DNA of 64,000 nt, taken from the NCBI GenBank assembly GCA_964342385.1, contig CAYFGP010000012.1, forward strand, positions 15,451 to 79,450. Direction: 5' to 3'. Position 1 is the first letter of the stretch. Each line of letters starts with the position of its first letter. The translations under genes were made by a program, and so were the position numbers. Under the pieces are notes generated by a model that was given only the letters and a program-made list of their open reading frames with translations, was not told the origin of the DNA and ran no database searches. Shown in pieces: positions 7,535-15,901 of the stretch. The stretch is from Oceanospirillum sp964342385. Its GTDB lineage: Bacteria; Pseudomonadota; Gammaproteobacteria; Pseudomonadales; Halomonadaceae.

Positions 7535-9163
7535 TTAGCACTTAAAGCGTGCTACGTTCTGCTGTAACTGAATCGCCAGCTGTGACAGCTCTTCACTGCT
7601 GGAGGCCACCTGATCTGAGCCCGCTGCAGTCTCTTCTGAAACATTGACGATATTGACCAGATTGCGATTCATCTCCTCCGCAACGGCGCTCTGCTCTTCG
7701 GTCGCTGTGGCTACCTGATCGGTCATATCCCGAATCTGTTGCATCTGCTGAACAATCATCGCCAGCTCTTTGCCTGCCTTATTCGCTGCAGTTACCGATT
7801 CGTCTGCCCACTTACGGCTGCGTTCCATCACCTCGACCGCATTACGGGCACCGGTTTGCAAGCGCTCATTCATACTGCGGATCTCCATAGTGGAGTCCTG
7901 AGTACGCTGTGCCAGTTGGCGGACTTCGTCAGCAACCACAGCAAAACCACGGCCACTTTCACCGGCTCGGGCGGCTTCAATGGCGGCGTTCAGTGCCAGC
8001 AGGTTGGTCTGCTCCGAGATACCTTGAATCACTTCCAATACGCTACCGATCTCATCGGTATCTTTTTCCAGTGCCTTGATGACCTGGGCAGCAGATTCTA
8101 CTTCGGTGCTGAGGTGAGTGATCTTATTGACGGTATCTTCTACCTCGTGGTTGCCCTCATCGGCTTCTTCATCGGCATCATGAGTGGCTTGTGCACTGAT
8201 ACTGGCGTTACGGGCTACCTCTTGTACTGTGGCGGACATCTCATTCATTGCCGCAGAAAGCAGATCTGTTTCTTCTGATTGACGGCGAATACCATTGCTG
8301 GTTTGTTCGGCGGTCGCTGCGAGTTCTTCTGCTGCGCCATGCAGTTGATTGGCTGAACTGGTCAGGGTAAATATCAGATCCTGAAATACCTGTAATGTGC
8401 CATCAACATCCTGTGACATCTGACTAAGCTCATCTTTGCCTTTTAGGTTTACGCGGACGCGCAGATCACCGGTAGCCACTTGTTTCAGAGCCTGGCTAAC
8501 CTTATCAAGGGGTTGAGTGATAGAGCGGGTAATCATTAGGGCAACTGCGATCAGTACAGCCATCACCAGCAGTAACTGAATAGCTGCATGAGTGACGCCC
8601 TGCCAGAAGACCTCGTCAATCTCAAAGGTGTAGTCACCAGAGCCGATCACCCAGCCCCATTGAGGAAAAACCTTAACATAGGAGGTTTTTTCTTTAGGCT
8701 CAGAGTAGCCAGCTTTAGGCCAGTGATAAGTAAAATAGCCATCAATTTTGCCTTGTCGACCCAGATCTGCCATCTGTTTGAAAACGGGGCGGCCATCATT
8801 GGTCCGGGTGTCTTTCAGGTTTTTCCCCACTGCAGAGGGGCTGCCACCATTGGCCAGCGTCGTTGCGTCATAGTTCAGGACAAAGAAGTATTCACCATCG
8901 GCGTAGCGCATTGCACTCAGGCTATCCAGTGCTCTTGCTTGGGCCTCTTGCTGAGAGAGCTGGCCTTGCTGAACCTTTTTATCCAGATTGGCAACCATGC
9001 TATGAGCGGATTCCACTAACATCTGAACACGGCTGGCAGATTCATCATAAAGTGCTTGCCGATGATCCTGCAGCGCTAAAAGTTCTAATGTGGCGATTGC
9101 AATCACTGCGATAGCCGTGAGTAGATAAAGACGGGCTTTAACACTGATTTCCTGTAAGTTCAT
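7535..9163 (-). CDS. Methyl-accepting chemotaxis protein with single Cache sensor
   Basis: Membrane chemoreceptor of 542 residues. TM1 is at ~11-29. A periplasmic single-Cache (sCache_2-like) domain spans ~35-185, with ADGEYFFV and the characteristic YVKVFPQWGWVIGSGDY. TM2 at ~190-210 is followed by a HAMP domain (ITRSITQPLDKVSQALKQVATGDL). The cytoplasmic tip carries the hallmark hairpin NLLALNAAIEAARAGESGRGFAVVADEVRQLA. There is no C-terminal CheR-tethering pentapeptide. sCache_2 receptors often sense small organic acids, but the ligand cannot be read from sequence. GGGAGAG precedes the ATG. Confidence 0.94.
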   Translation of the reverse strand: MNLQEISVKARLYLLTAIAVIAIATLELLALQDHRQALYDESASRVQMLVESAHSMVANLDKKVQQGQLSQQEAQARALDSLSAMRYADGEYFFVLNYDATTLANGGSPSAVGKNLKDTRTNDGRPVFKQMADLGRQGKIDGYFTYHWPKAGYSEPKEKTSYVKVFPQWGWVIGSGDYTFEIDEVFWQGVTHAAIQLLLVMAVLIAVALMITRSITQPLDKVSQALKQVATGDLRVRVNLKGKDELSQMSQDVDGTLQVFQDLIFTLTSSANQLHGAAEELAATAEQTSNGIRRQSEETDLLSAAMNEMSATVQEVARNASISAQATHDADEEADEGNHEVEDTVNKITHLSTEVESAAQVIKALEKDTDEIGSVLEVIQGISEQTNLLALNAAIEAARAGESGRGFAVVADEVRQLAQRTQDSTMEIRSMNERLQTGARNAVEVMERSRKWADESVTAANKAGKELAMIVQQMQQIRDMTDQVATATEEQSAVAEEMNRNLVNIVNVSEETAAGSDQVASSSEELSQLAIQLQQNVARFKC

Positions 9164-9380
9164 TGCACTCTCCCTTGGATGATAATGCGTTATTCGGATG
9201 CCAGATCACCATACTCAGAACGGGCATCCACTGCCTTGTGGTTGAGTGTAACATGGGGTTCGGTACTCGACTGCTGCCTGATTATGGTTTGGTTGCTATT
9301 TTTACGGCAGTATCAAGTCAGTTGTATGACATAACTGCCCTTTGATATCAGTGGTACAAGGGAAGAAAACCGGAAGGGTT

Positions 9381-9411
9381 AATACTCCCTTCTCTGCTGG
9401 AAGGGAGTATT
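9381..9411. terminator. Perfect 12-bp inverted repeat downstream of the anti-sigma gene
   Basis: AATACTCCCTTC (9381-9392) and GAAGGGAGTATT (9400-9411) flank a 7-base loop. It lies just past the stop codon of the minus-strand anti-sigma gene. There is no clean T-run, so it may stabilise or process the 3' end as well as terminate. Confidence 0.5.
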
Positions 9412-9437
9412 GAATAGCAAGAAAACAGATTAAAGAG

Positions 9438-10148
9438 CTAGAAGCGTCGGGTGGAACCGGTGAAGGGCATAAAGTTACCTCGATCCACCACTGGTCCCAT
9501 ATCTTCTGGAGCCACTTCTTTATGCATCGGCTCGATACTGACCAGAACCTCGGCATTCACCAGCTGCTTACGATATGGCATAGGTACAGTATACTTACCC
9601 AGACCTTTGTGGGGCAGAGTGCCCAGCATGACGTACTCGCCGTTGATCTTAAGCCAGAGCTTGCATACCAGGCCAGAACCCAGTTCCGGTGGTTGAATGG
9701 TTTGTACCATCACATTACTGCGATCCATACTGGTGTTCACCAGCCATGCCGGTTTCTCTTCCTGACTATTGACCACGTAAACATAGTCAGAGCTGCTGTT
9801 ATCCATTGCGGGTTGCTTCAGCATCAGCACGGAACCCATGGCCAGCATAAAGGAAAACGAAACAGCCGTGGTCAGTTGCCACAGTTTTAGGTTTTCGTAC
9901 CAGCGCCTGGGATGAATTTCCTGCTCAATAGCTTGCCAGACCCTTTTTGGCGGTGTGACAGGTTTTAAGCCGTCGTTAAGGCTTTGCAGGTGTTCACGCC
10001 AATGCTGAACCTCCTGCTGAAGATCCGGGCTAAACGCCAGTAAAGCTTCAAAAGAGGCTTTTTCCTGGGGGGATAGCGTGCCCAGCACATATTCCCCTGC
10101 CGCCTGGTTGCGCTGTTCTGGATCTGTTAAATCGATTGATTCATGCAT
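9438..10148 (-). CDS. Membrane anti-sigma factor (RskA-like)
   Basis: 236 residues. The N-terminal cytoplasmic region (AAGEYVLGTLSPQEKASFEALLAFSPDLQQEVQHW) matches anti-sigma-K/RskA proteins. One transmembrane helix lies at ~88-108 (LWQLTTAVSFSFMLAMGSVLML). The periplasmic part has the RskA-type beta domain (WLKINGEYVMLGTLPHKGLGKYTVP, LVNAEVLVSIEP). It overlaps the sigma gene by 22 bp and starts after GAGGTTAAAGTC, typical of co-translated sigma/anti-sigma pairs. It probably holds the ECF sigma inactive until a periplasmic or redox cue. RskA-type partners usually lack a zinc site, and no HxxxCxxC motif is seen here. Confidence 0.85.
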   Translation of the reverse strand: MHESIDLTDPEQRNQAAGEYVLGTLSPQEKASFEALLAFSPDLQQEVQHWREHLQSLNDGLKPVTPPKRVWQAIEQEIHPRRWYENLKLWQLTTAVSFSFMLAMGSVLMLKQPAMDNSSSDYVYVVNSQEEKPAWLVNTSMDRSNVMVQTIQPPELGSGLVCKLWLKINGEYVMLGTLPHKGLGKYTVPMPYRKQLVNAEVLVSIEPMHKEVAPEDMGPVVDRGNFMPFTGSTRRF

Positions 10149-10693
10149 GACTTTAACCTCTCAAGACCACGACGAATCCATGTTTTGACTGTGCCTAATG
10201 GTTCCATAAGTCGGTCAGATAGCTCCTGATGGCTGTAACCGTCAAAGTAGGCCAGTTCAATACATTGGCGCTGATCTTTATTCAGCGTACCCAGGCAGTG
10301 ATGTACCTGGTCCGATGCCTGCCATTGCTGTGCAATATGATCAGTATCCTGATGACTTTCTGACATCTCAGTCAACACTTCGTCACCATCATTAAGCTGA
10401 TCGTTTTTATAGCGGCGCAGCCAGTCCAGTGACTGGTTGCGGGCAATAGTGCTCAACCAGGTCATAGGCTTGGCAATATCGGCATTATATTGTCCGGCAC
10501 TGTTCCATATCTTTATAAACACTTGCTGAAGACAGTCTTCTGCATGGCTCTCATTTTTTAAGATACGCAGCACAACCGCAAACAGATGCGATGAAGTGCT
10601 TTGATAGAGCTTTTTTAGGGCCCGGGCATCTTTTTCGCTGCAGCGAGTGAGCAGCTTTTTCAGCTCCAGCTGATCTGAGTCGGTTGCTTTCAT
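10127..10693 (-). CDS. ECF RNA polymerase sigma factor (SigK-like)
   Basis: About 188 residues. Region 2 (LFAVVLRILKNESHAEDCLQQVFIKIWNSAGQY, with PMTWLSTIARNQSLDWLRR) and region 4 (LNKDQRQCIELAYFDGYSHQELSDRLMEPLGTVKTWIRRGLERL) are complete; region 3 is missing, as expected for ECF sigmas. Pairing with an RskA-type anti-sigma places it with ECF19/SigK-like groups. ATG 10693 is preceded by GGATGGA; an upstream in-frame ATG (10720) lacks a ribosome site. Unlike many SigK loci, no target operon (for example a fasciclin or DUF1109 gene) sits next to it. Confidence 0.9.
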   Translation of the reverse strand: MKATDSDQLELKKLLTRCSEKDARALKKLYQSTSSHLFAVVLRILKNESHAEDCLQQVFIKIWNSAGQYNADIAKPMTWLSTIARNQSLDWLRRYKNDQLNDGDEVLTEMSESHQDTDHIAQQWQASDQVHHCLGTLNKDQRQCIELAYFDGYSHQELSDRLMEPLGTVKTWIRRGLERLKSCMNQSI

Positions 10694-11038
10694 CGTTGTT
10701 CCATCCAGAGAATGGCGCATATTTTAGCGGGAAACAGGGGTTAACATCAGTACTAAACTCTGAGCCTGTTCATATTTTTTAGGTGTGAGACTCTAAACGA
10801 GAGGCTCCTTTATGCCAAGACTAAAATGGCCACTATTTATATCCTTTGCATTGAATGATAAGGGAAAATTGCTTCATAAGGGAAAGCCTTATTAGAATAA
10901 GCGCTCACACAACATTTCTCTTTAACAAATGGATTGATGCTTCAGTTCTCGGCCAAAAAATATCGAAACACATCTTGTGTAAATGTGTATGCTAATGTGT
11001 ATAGGCCCCATTAAAAAGATTTAACAGGATAAATTAAT
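10694..11038. other. Divergent spacer carrying a dispersed-repeat copy
   Basis: Holds the promoters of the leftward sigma gene and of the rightward 100-aa gene. Positions 10898-10992 form copy 1 of a dispersed ~90-bp repeat also seen at 58686 and 59231. The copy contains CTCTTTAACAAA, which resembles the rRNA antiterminator boxA (TGCTCTTTAACA). Confidence 0.5.
10898..10992 (+). repeat. Dispersed ~90-bp repeat, copy 1
   Basis: Starts TAAGCGCTCACACAACA, followed by TCTCTTTAACAAATGG, a GCTTCAGTTCTCGGCC block, AAAAAATATCGAA and TGTGTAAATGTGTATGC. The same order of blocks, with substitutions and small shifts, recurs at 58686-58773 and 59231-59322. Confidence 0.5.
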
Positions 11039-11341
11039 ATGTCGTTAGAACAACGGGCAGGTATCTGCTGGATTAGAGAGGAACAGTGGCAACGTTTTCT
11101 GGATGTGGCTGATGATTCGGATATGCTGGAAGATGATTGGCACGAATGGGCAGCAAAAACAGATGAGATGATTACCACTTTTGCTGAAAAAGGCATCAGT
11201 GTCGATAAGGTGCCGGTGGATGTAGAGGCGCTGATTATCTGGTGTAACGAACGTGACCGTACAGTGAACAGCAGCAGTCGTGCCGAGTATGTGACTCAGA
11301 TTATGACCAGCGAACCCAAAGGCTCAGATACCCGCCATTGA
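11039..11341 (+). CDS. Small acidic protein, unknown function
   Basis: 100 residues, acidic and soluble, no signal peptide. Visible segments are an N-terminal WIREEQWQRFLDVADD, a helical middle (WHEWAAKTDEMITTFAEKGI) and a C-terminal ALIIWCNERDRTVNSSSRAEYVTQIM. The last resembles short conserved proteins of other gammaproteobacteria, but I cannot name the family. AGGATAA lies about 10 bases before the ATG. Codon use is like its neighbours, and a hairpin lies downstream. Confidence 0.65.
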   Translation: MSLEQRAGICWIREEQWQRFLDVADDSDMLEDDWHEWAAKTDEMITTFAEKGISVDKVPVDVEALIIWCNERDRTVNSSSRAEYVTQIMTSEPKGSDTRH

Positions 11342-11371
11342 AACGGGGATTGAGTATGAATACAAATAAAA

Positions 11372-11419
11372 CCTAATCCAAATAAAGCCCCATCTAAATA
11401 AAACCCAATCCAGATAAAA
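11372..11419 (+). repeat. 16-bp imperfect tandem repeat, three copies
   Basis: Units at 11372, 11388 and 11404 follow CCYMATCYARATAAAR. Their sequence is the partial reverse complement of the 15-bp repeats at 11471-11560, so the two blocks can pair. Confidence 0.65.
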
Positions 11420-11467
11420 CCGAGGCATCAAGTCAGTCAGGGAGCTGCCCCGATGCACCGGTTTTAT
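11414..11467. terminator. Stem-loop terminator candidate after the 100-aa gene
   Basis: ATAAAACCGAGGCATC (11414-11429) pairs at 14 of 16 positions with GATGCACCGGTTTTAT (11452-11467). Flanking A-rich and T-rich tracts make it usable on both strands between convergent genes. Confidence 0.6.
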
Positions 11468-11470
11468 TGT

Positions 11471-11560
11471 TTCTGGGTTGTGTGTTTCTGGATTGTATTT
11501 TTCTGGATTGTATTTTTCTGGATTGTATTTTTCTGGATTGTATTTTTCTGGATTGTATAT
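11471..11560 (+). repeat. 15-bp tandem repeat, six copies
   Basis: The unit TTCTGGATTGTATTT starts at 11471 (degenerate), 11486, 11501, 11516, 11531 and 11546 (variant end). There are no spacers, so it is not a CRISPR array. It lies just past the terminator and before the convergent CoA-transferase stop codon. Confidence 0.9.
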
Positions 11561-11632
11561 GTGCCTGCCATAACTCCTAAGCCATTGATGAGCTTAAGAT
11601 GTTTTATGGGCTTAAGGCATTCTTCCTGAAAA

Positions 11633-13288
11633 TCAGCAGGCCATTGCTGTATCCTTTGAGTCTTTATTGCTGGTAGCAGCCGCTCGACGATTGACCACTT
11701 GTTTAAACATCGAGCGCAGGTGCTTTACCGGTGCGCTGCGGTCATAGCGAATATTCATTGGACCGCTTTGAAACAGCCGACTGTCCATAATCGTCAGGTC
11801 ATGAGCAATCTCGGGGCTGAAAGCCATCTGTTGCAGTATATCCCGATGCAGATCGACACCCGGCGCGATCTCGGTCAGGCAGAGACCCTTTTCGGTTAGA
11901 CGGAATACGGCGCGCTCGGTGATAAAGGTGACGCGTTGCTCCTGCTCTACGGCATATTCACCATTAAAGGTAATTTGCTGAACCGTTTCACAGAACTTCT
12001 TCTGCTTGCCGTTTTGAATAATTTGCAGTTCGCCATTTTCAAAGCTCATCTGCTGTGGCCCTGAGGTGAAGGTGCCAAGGAAATACAGATCCTGAGTATT
12101 CTGAGTGATATTGATAAAGCCGCCAGCTCCGGCCAACTTGCTGCCAAAGCGGCTGACATTAACGTGGCCCTGTGGGCAGGTCTCTGCCAAGCCTAAAAAA
12201 GCCTGGTCTAAACCGCCGCCATCATAAGAATCAAATTGTGCCGGTTGGTCGATCACGGCATCCGCATTGCTGACTGCGCCAAAGCTTAAACCGCTGGCGG
12301 GTTGCCCGCCGATACCACCAGGCTCTACGCTGAGGGTAAAGCTATCCAGAATACCTTCTTCTGCAGCCACTTGAGCCACCATCTCTGGCATACCGATCCC
12401 CAGATTGATCACGCCGCCTTTTTGCACTTCAAGTAGAGCGCGACGACCAATCACCTTACGGGCATTCAGTTCGGCAGGAGTTACCTGGCTGGCGGGTGGG
12501 CGAATATCACCGCTATAGGCAGGGTTATACTGCTCGCCGAAGGTTTGTGGATGATCTTCAGCCGGTGCCAGAATTACGTGATCCACTAAGATGCCGGGGA
12601 TACGTACTCTGTCGGCAGTGAGTTGATGCTGTTCGGTAATACGTTCCACCTGAACTAACACTTTGCCGCCACTGTTCTTCACTGCCTGAGCGATAGCCAG
12701 CACATCCAATGGCAGAGCTTCTTTCTCCATGGATATATTGCCGTTTTTATCAGCAGTGGTACCGCGTAACAAGGCAATGTCGATAGGGAAGCTTTTATAG
12801 AACAGATAATCTTCGCCGTTGATCGGCATCAGCTGAACATGATCATCCGTGGTGCGGCTATTGATTTTTCCACCTTCATAGCGAGGGTCAACAAAGGTAT
12901 GCAGACCTACTTTGGAAAAGACGCCTGGGCGTCCAGCAGCAATTTCGCGATATAGGTGGCAGATCACGCCTTGAGGCAGGTTATAGGCTTCAATCTCATT
13001 ATTGATTGCCATTTCCCCCAGCTTAGGTGCTAACCCCCAATGGCCTCCGATGACTTTGCGAACCATACCCTGATGACCAAAGTGGTTAAGGCCCCGCTCT
13101 TTGGCATCACCCTGTCCTGCGGCATAAACCAGAGACAGGTCGGCAGGTTCTCCGGTGTCTAAAAAGCGTTTTTCGATGGCTTTGGCCAGGGTTTCAGCGA
13201 AGCCGATACCAATAAAGCCACCTGTCGCCAGGGTACTGTGTGAGGGTATCAGCTGGGCGGCCTGCTCAGCAGTGATCAGTTTATCCAT
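11633..13288 (-). CDS. Family I acyl-CoA:acetate/propionate CoA-transferase (fused alpha-beta, YdiF/Pct type)
   Basis: 551 residues, single-chain enzyme that moves CoA between short-chain acyl-CoA and free acids through a glutamyl-CoA thioester. The N-terminal alpha half shows LATGGFIGIGFAETLAKAI and VIGGHWGLAPKLGEM. The beta half shows GGVINLGIGMPEMVA and the catalytic glutamate in SVEPGGIGGQPASGL, followed by SYDGGGLDQAFLG and GAGGFINITQ. Length and order match propionate CoA-transferase/YdiF (about 515-550). It lies downstream of a sigma-54 activator on the same strand, suggesting inducible use of acetate, propionate or ketoacids. The exact acyl donor is not readable from sequence. Confidence 0.92.
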   Translation of the reverse strand: MDKLITAEQAAQLIPSHSTLATGGFIGIGFAETLAKAIEKRFLDTGEPADLSLVYAAGQGDAKERGLNHFGHQGMVRKVIGGHWGLAPKLGEMAINNEIEAYNLPQGVICHLYREIAAGRPGVFSKVGLHTFVDPRYEGGKINSRTTDDHVQLMPINGEDYLFYKSFPIDIALLRGTTADKNGNISMEKEALPLDVLAIAQAVKNSGGKVLVQVERITEQHQLTADRVRIPGILVDHVILAPAEDHPQTFGEQYNPAYSGDIRPPASQVTPAELNARKVIGRRALLEVQKGGVINLGIGMPEMVAQVAAEEGILDSFTLSVEPGGIGGQPASGLSFGAVSNADAVIDQPAQFDSYDGGGLDQAFLGLAETCPQGHVNVSRFGSKLAGAGGFINITQNTQDLYFLGTFTSGPQQMSFENGELQIIQNGKQKKFCETVQQITFNGEYAVEQEQRVTFITERAVFRLTEKGLCLTEIAPGVDLHRDILQQMAFSPEIAHDLTIMDSRLFQSGPMNIRYDRSAPVKHLRSMFKQVVNRRAAATSNKDSKDTAMAC

Positions 13289-13388
13289 GACAGAACTCTC
13301 AGATTTTTTGTTATTTTTAGAGCCTTAACTTTAGTCAAGATACTCTTAAAAACAGTCTGTTAAAACAGCCAACCGCTGATATACCTGC

Positions 13389-13403
13389 TCAAACAAAGTG
13401 CCC
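13389..13403 (-). promoter_or_regulatory. Candidate sigma-54 promoter of the CoA-transferase gene
   Basis: On the minus strand, GGGCAC-TTTGT-TTGA has the GG-N10-G spacing of -24/-12 promoters, but its -12 element reads GA rather than GC. It lies ~100 bp before the CoA-transferase start, downstream of the gene for a sigma-54 activator. Confidence 0.4.
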
Positions 13404-13581
13404 TTGCCAAACTACTGACGAAAATAGTCTCCTGGGCAGTTATGTTCTTGTTTGAGTATTTCATCGAGGCTGTTGATATGAGCTCTGTTACTACAAGGAT
13501 TAGGCCATGATTAGAAATTCTAATAAAAACAGATAGTTGTTAGTGCTTTGCTATAAGTTCAAGAAAGAGCTGTCTATTTTT

Positions 13582-13618
13582 TTAGACGCTTAGTGTCAAT
13601 AAGTGTCTAAGTCTTGTC
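13582..13618. promoter_or_regulatory. Possible activator-binding repeats upstream of the sigma-54 promoter
   Basis: TTTAGACGCTTAGTGTC and ATAAGTGTCTAAGTC form an imperfect inverted repeat about 200 bp upstream of the candidate -24/-12, the usual distance for an enhancer-binding protein. A second pair, TCAAACAA near 13389 and TTGTTTGA near 13448, lies closer in. Confidence 0.35.
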
Positions 13619-13655
13619 TTGATGGTTTGACATTTATAGAGAGTTTTCGAATGGT

Positions 13656-15107
13656 TTATTCTGTCTGAGCCTTTTTTAACCGGTTGTACAGTGTTGCGCG
13701 CGAGATACCGAGGCTTTTAGCGGCCGCGGTGCGATTGCCGTTATGTTGCCGGATCGCCTGTCGGATCAGCTCAAAGTCACTTTGTTGGCGCTGCTGTTGG
13801 AGGCGATTGGTTTGGGCTGATGCTGTTTGTTGAGAGGGTGCGTGTTGTGATGGTGTATGTTGCGGCAGGTTACTCATAGTCAGTGGATCTGTTGGTAATG
13901 ACGTATCGGATACCTGAATACCAAAGTCATCAGCATAGATCTGATCGCCTTCTGCCATTACACAGGCACGCTCCAAACGGTTTCTCAGCTCCCGTACATT
14001 TCCAGGCCAGTGATAGCTTTCCAGCCAGTTGATTGCTTGCTGAGAGAGGGCTAGAGGTGGCAGGTGGGTTTGCTTCTGGATCTGTAGCAGTAGATGTTGC
14101 GCCAGTACCGGAATATCTCCTGTGCGCTGGCGTAGAGGTGGTAGATCAATGGGAAGAACATTCAGGCGATAATAGAGATCGGCGCGAAACTCGCCCTGCT
14201 GGACCAGCTCAGCCAGGTTTTTTGATGTTGCGGCAATGACACGGACATCGACACTGATCAGGCGATTAGAGCCTAAAGCTTCTACTTCCCTCTCCTGTAG
14301 TACACGTAATAACTTAGCCTGCATGGCGAGAGGCATCTCTGCAATTTCATCCAGAAACAGGGTGCCGCCATCAGCCAATTGAATCTTGCCAACACGACCT
14401 TTTTTATCTGCTCCGGTATAAGCGCCTGCGGCGGTGCCAAACAGCTCGGCTTCAGCTAAAGGTTCTGGCAGAGCTGCCATATTGATGCCGACAAAAGGAG
14501 CATCCCGGCGTGGCGATGCTTGATGAATGCCTTGAGCTAACAGCTCTTTGCCGGTACCGGTTTCCCCTAATAGTAAGAGTGTAGTATCCAGTTGTGCGGC
14601 TCTTAGAGCCTGGCGTTTGAGTTGCAGAATCTGGGGGGATTCACCGATCATATCATCCAGGGCATAACGACTGGTACGCAGTAGATTCTCTTTTTCAAAA
14701 CGACGGCGCAGACGGGCAAATTTATCAAACAGTGGCTGCAATTGTTCCAGATCATCATGAAAGATCAGACCGAGTGCGCCAATGACGTTATCATCATGAT
14801 CTCTCAATGGCAGGCGGTTGACCACGCACCAACGACCACTGATCTGCATAAGATCCAGGAACATGGGTTTACCGGTTTGTACCACGCGGGGCAGTTGAGA
14901 GGTAGGTAATAGTTGTTCCAGTGGCAAACCAATCGGGTCAAAATCATCGTCCAGCTGCAACATGATGCGGTAAGCCGGGCTGATCCAAGCGATCTTTAGC
15001 TCCGCATCAATGGCAATCGCACCTTGGCAGGCCTTGGCCAGCTGATCCAGCAGAGTGGCATAGTGAGCATCGCAGGAGAGGAGTTGCAGTAGGTTTTGGG
15101 TGCTCAT
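13656..15107 (-). CDS. Sigma-54-dependent transcriptional activator (PAS-AAA+-Fis HTH)
   Basis: 483 residues. The N-terminal ~120 residues look like a PAS sensor (IDAELKIAWISPAYRIML...VIGALGLIFHDD). The AAA+ domain at ~150-390 has Walker A GETGTGKE, the sigma-54 contact loop GAYTGA (variant of GAFTGA), Walker B GGTLFLDE, the R-finger region RADLYYRLNVLPIDLPPLR, and YHWPGNVRELRN. A Gln/Ser/Thr-rich linker precedes a Fis-type helix-turn-helix (NRTAAAKSLGISRATLYNRL). There is no response-regulator receiver domain, so the PAS domain or a ligand probably controls it. It is transcribed toward the CoA-transferase gene, its likely target. Confidence 0.93.
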   Translation of the reverse strand: MSTQNLLQLLSCDAHYATLLDQLAKACQGAIAIDAELKIAWISPAYRIMLQLDDDFDPIGLPLEQLLPTSQLPRVVQTGKPMFLDLMQISGRWCVVNRLPLRDHDDNVIGALGLIFHDDLEQLQPLFDKFARLRRRFEKENLLRTSRYALDDMIGESPQILQLKRQALRAAQLDTTLLLLGETGTGKELLAQGIHQASPRRDAPFVGINMAALPEPLAEAELFGTAAGAYTGADKKGRVGKIQLADGGTLFLDEIAEMPLAMQAKLLRVLQEREVEALGSNRLISVDVRVIAATSKNLAELVQQGEFRADLYYRLNVLPIDLPPLRQRTGDIPVLAQHLLLQIQKQTHLPPLALSQQAINWLESYHWPGNVRELRNRLERACVMAEGDQIYADDFGIQVSDTSLPTDPLTMSNLPQHTPSQHAPSQQTASAQTNRLQQQRQQSDFELIRQAIRQHNGNRTAAAKSLGISRATLYNRLKKAQTE

Positions 15108-15273
15108 CGTGGTGTGGTCTCAGCTCTTTTAATGGCTATTCAAACAGCTTATTACAAACCCTCTGCATAAGGGATTGTCGGATCGGACGAGAAGTTTTTC
15201 AGCAAATAGTCGAATTTTACTGCTAGCCCACAGTCTGTAAGGATAAAATAACACGTCCAGATAAGAGGTGACC

Positions 15274-15795
15274 ATGCAGTTACAAGATGTTGATAAAGCA
15301 GCGTATTTAAAGCTGAGCCGAAAAGTCAGTATTATCCTGATTATTTGTTTTGCTGTTAGTGCCATGGCCGGTGGCCAGATATTGGTACACACTCTGGGTA
15401 ACCCCGAGGGGGGGAACTTCTATTTAAATTTGGCTGGTGTATTGGTTGGTATTCTGGTCACCAGTTTGTTGTTTTCCTTCTATCGCAATGACCCGCGTCT
15501 GGAATCCCTGCTTTATGTTTTTCGTTTGAAGCGTATGCTGGCGCGGGTTACGAATCGCATGCATAAGTTGAAAAAACTGTCTGAGCAGGGCAATCACAAC
15601 GCCCGTATTATTCTACGTTTCTACTATGATGGTTTGCTGCAGGTGTATTTTCTGGAAAGCAACGAATATGGCCAGACCGAGCTTGAAAAAGAGCAGCAGA
15701 CATTCCTGGCGACACTATCTGAGGAACAGCTGGATCAGGCGTTACCTGTAATCGAGCCAGAGTTAATTGAAGCTACGGCTAAGTTAGCGGATTGA
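15274..15795 (+). CDS. DUF3087 membrane protein
   Basis: 173 residues. Two transmembrane segments lie near the N-terminus (VSIILIICFAVSAMAGGQILV and FYLNLAGVLVGILVTSLLFSFY). A basic cytoplasmic stretch follows (FRLKRMLARVTNRMHKLKKL), then a helical, acidic C-terminal region. It matches DUF3087 proteins of marine gammaproteobacteria, whose function is unknown. ATG 15274 is preferred over a GTG two codons earlier because AAGAGG sits five bases before it. Confidence 0.75.
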   Translation: MQLQDVDKAAYLKLSRKVSIILIICFAVSAMAGGQILVHTLGNPEGGNFYLNLAGVLVGILVTSLLFSFYRNDPRLESLLYVFRLKRMLARVTNRMHKLKKLSEQGNHNARIILRFYYDGLLQVYFLESNEYGQTELEKEQQTFLATLSEEQLDQALPVIEPELIEATAKLAD

Positions 15796-15807
15796 TATGA
15801 TGGGATA

Positions 15808-15843
15808 GGCATTAGACTGATTAAAATGGATCTGTCTAATGCC
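15808..15843. terminator. 10-bp inverted repeat between convergent genes
   Basis: GGCATTAGAC (15808-15817) and GTCTAATGCC (15834-15843) are perfect inverted repeats separated by 16 bases, between the DUF3087 and K+ channel stop codons. There is no T-run, so the terminator call is tentative. Confidence 0.45.
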
Positions 15844-15901
15844 AGGTAATGGATGATCCCGGTGCCGTTAAACGCTGAGTCGTTCTCAGAGATTGTTGTT
15901 C

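Noticed and set aside
9163..9345. A 60-codon plus-strand ORF divergent from the chemoreceptor gene
   Set aside because: No ribosome site and no recognisable protein; likely the promoter region of the chemoreceptor gene.
11471..11560. Regular repeats that could suggest a CRISPR array
   Set aside because: Units are 15 bp and directly adjacent with no spacers, and no cas genes are present.
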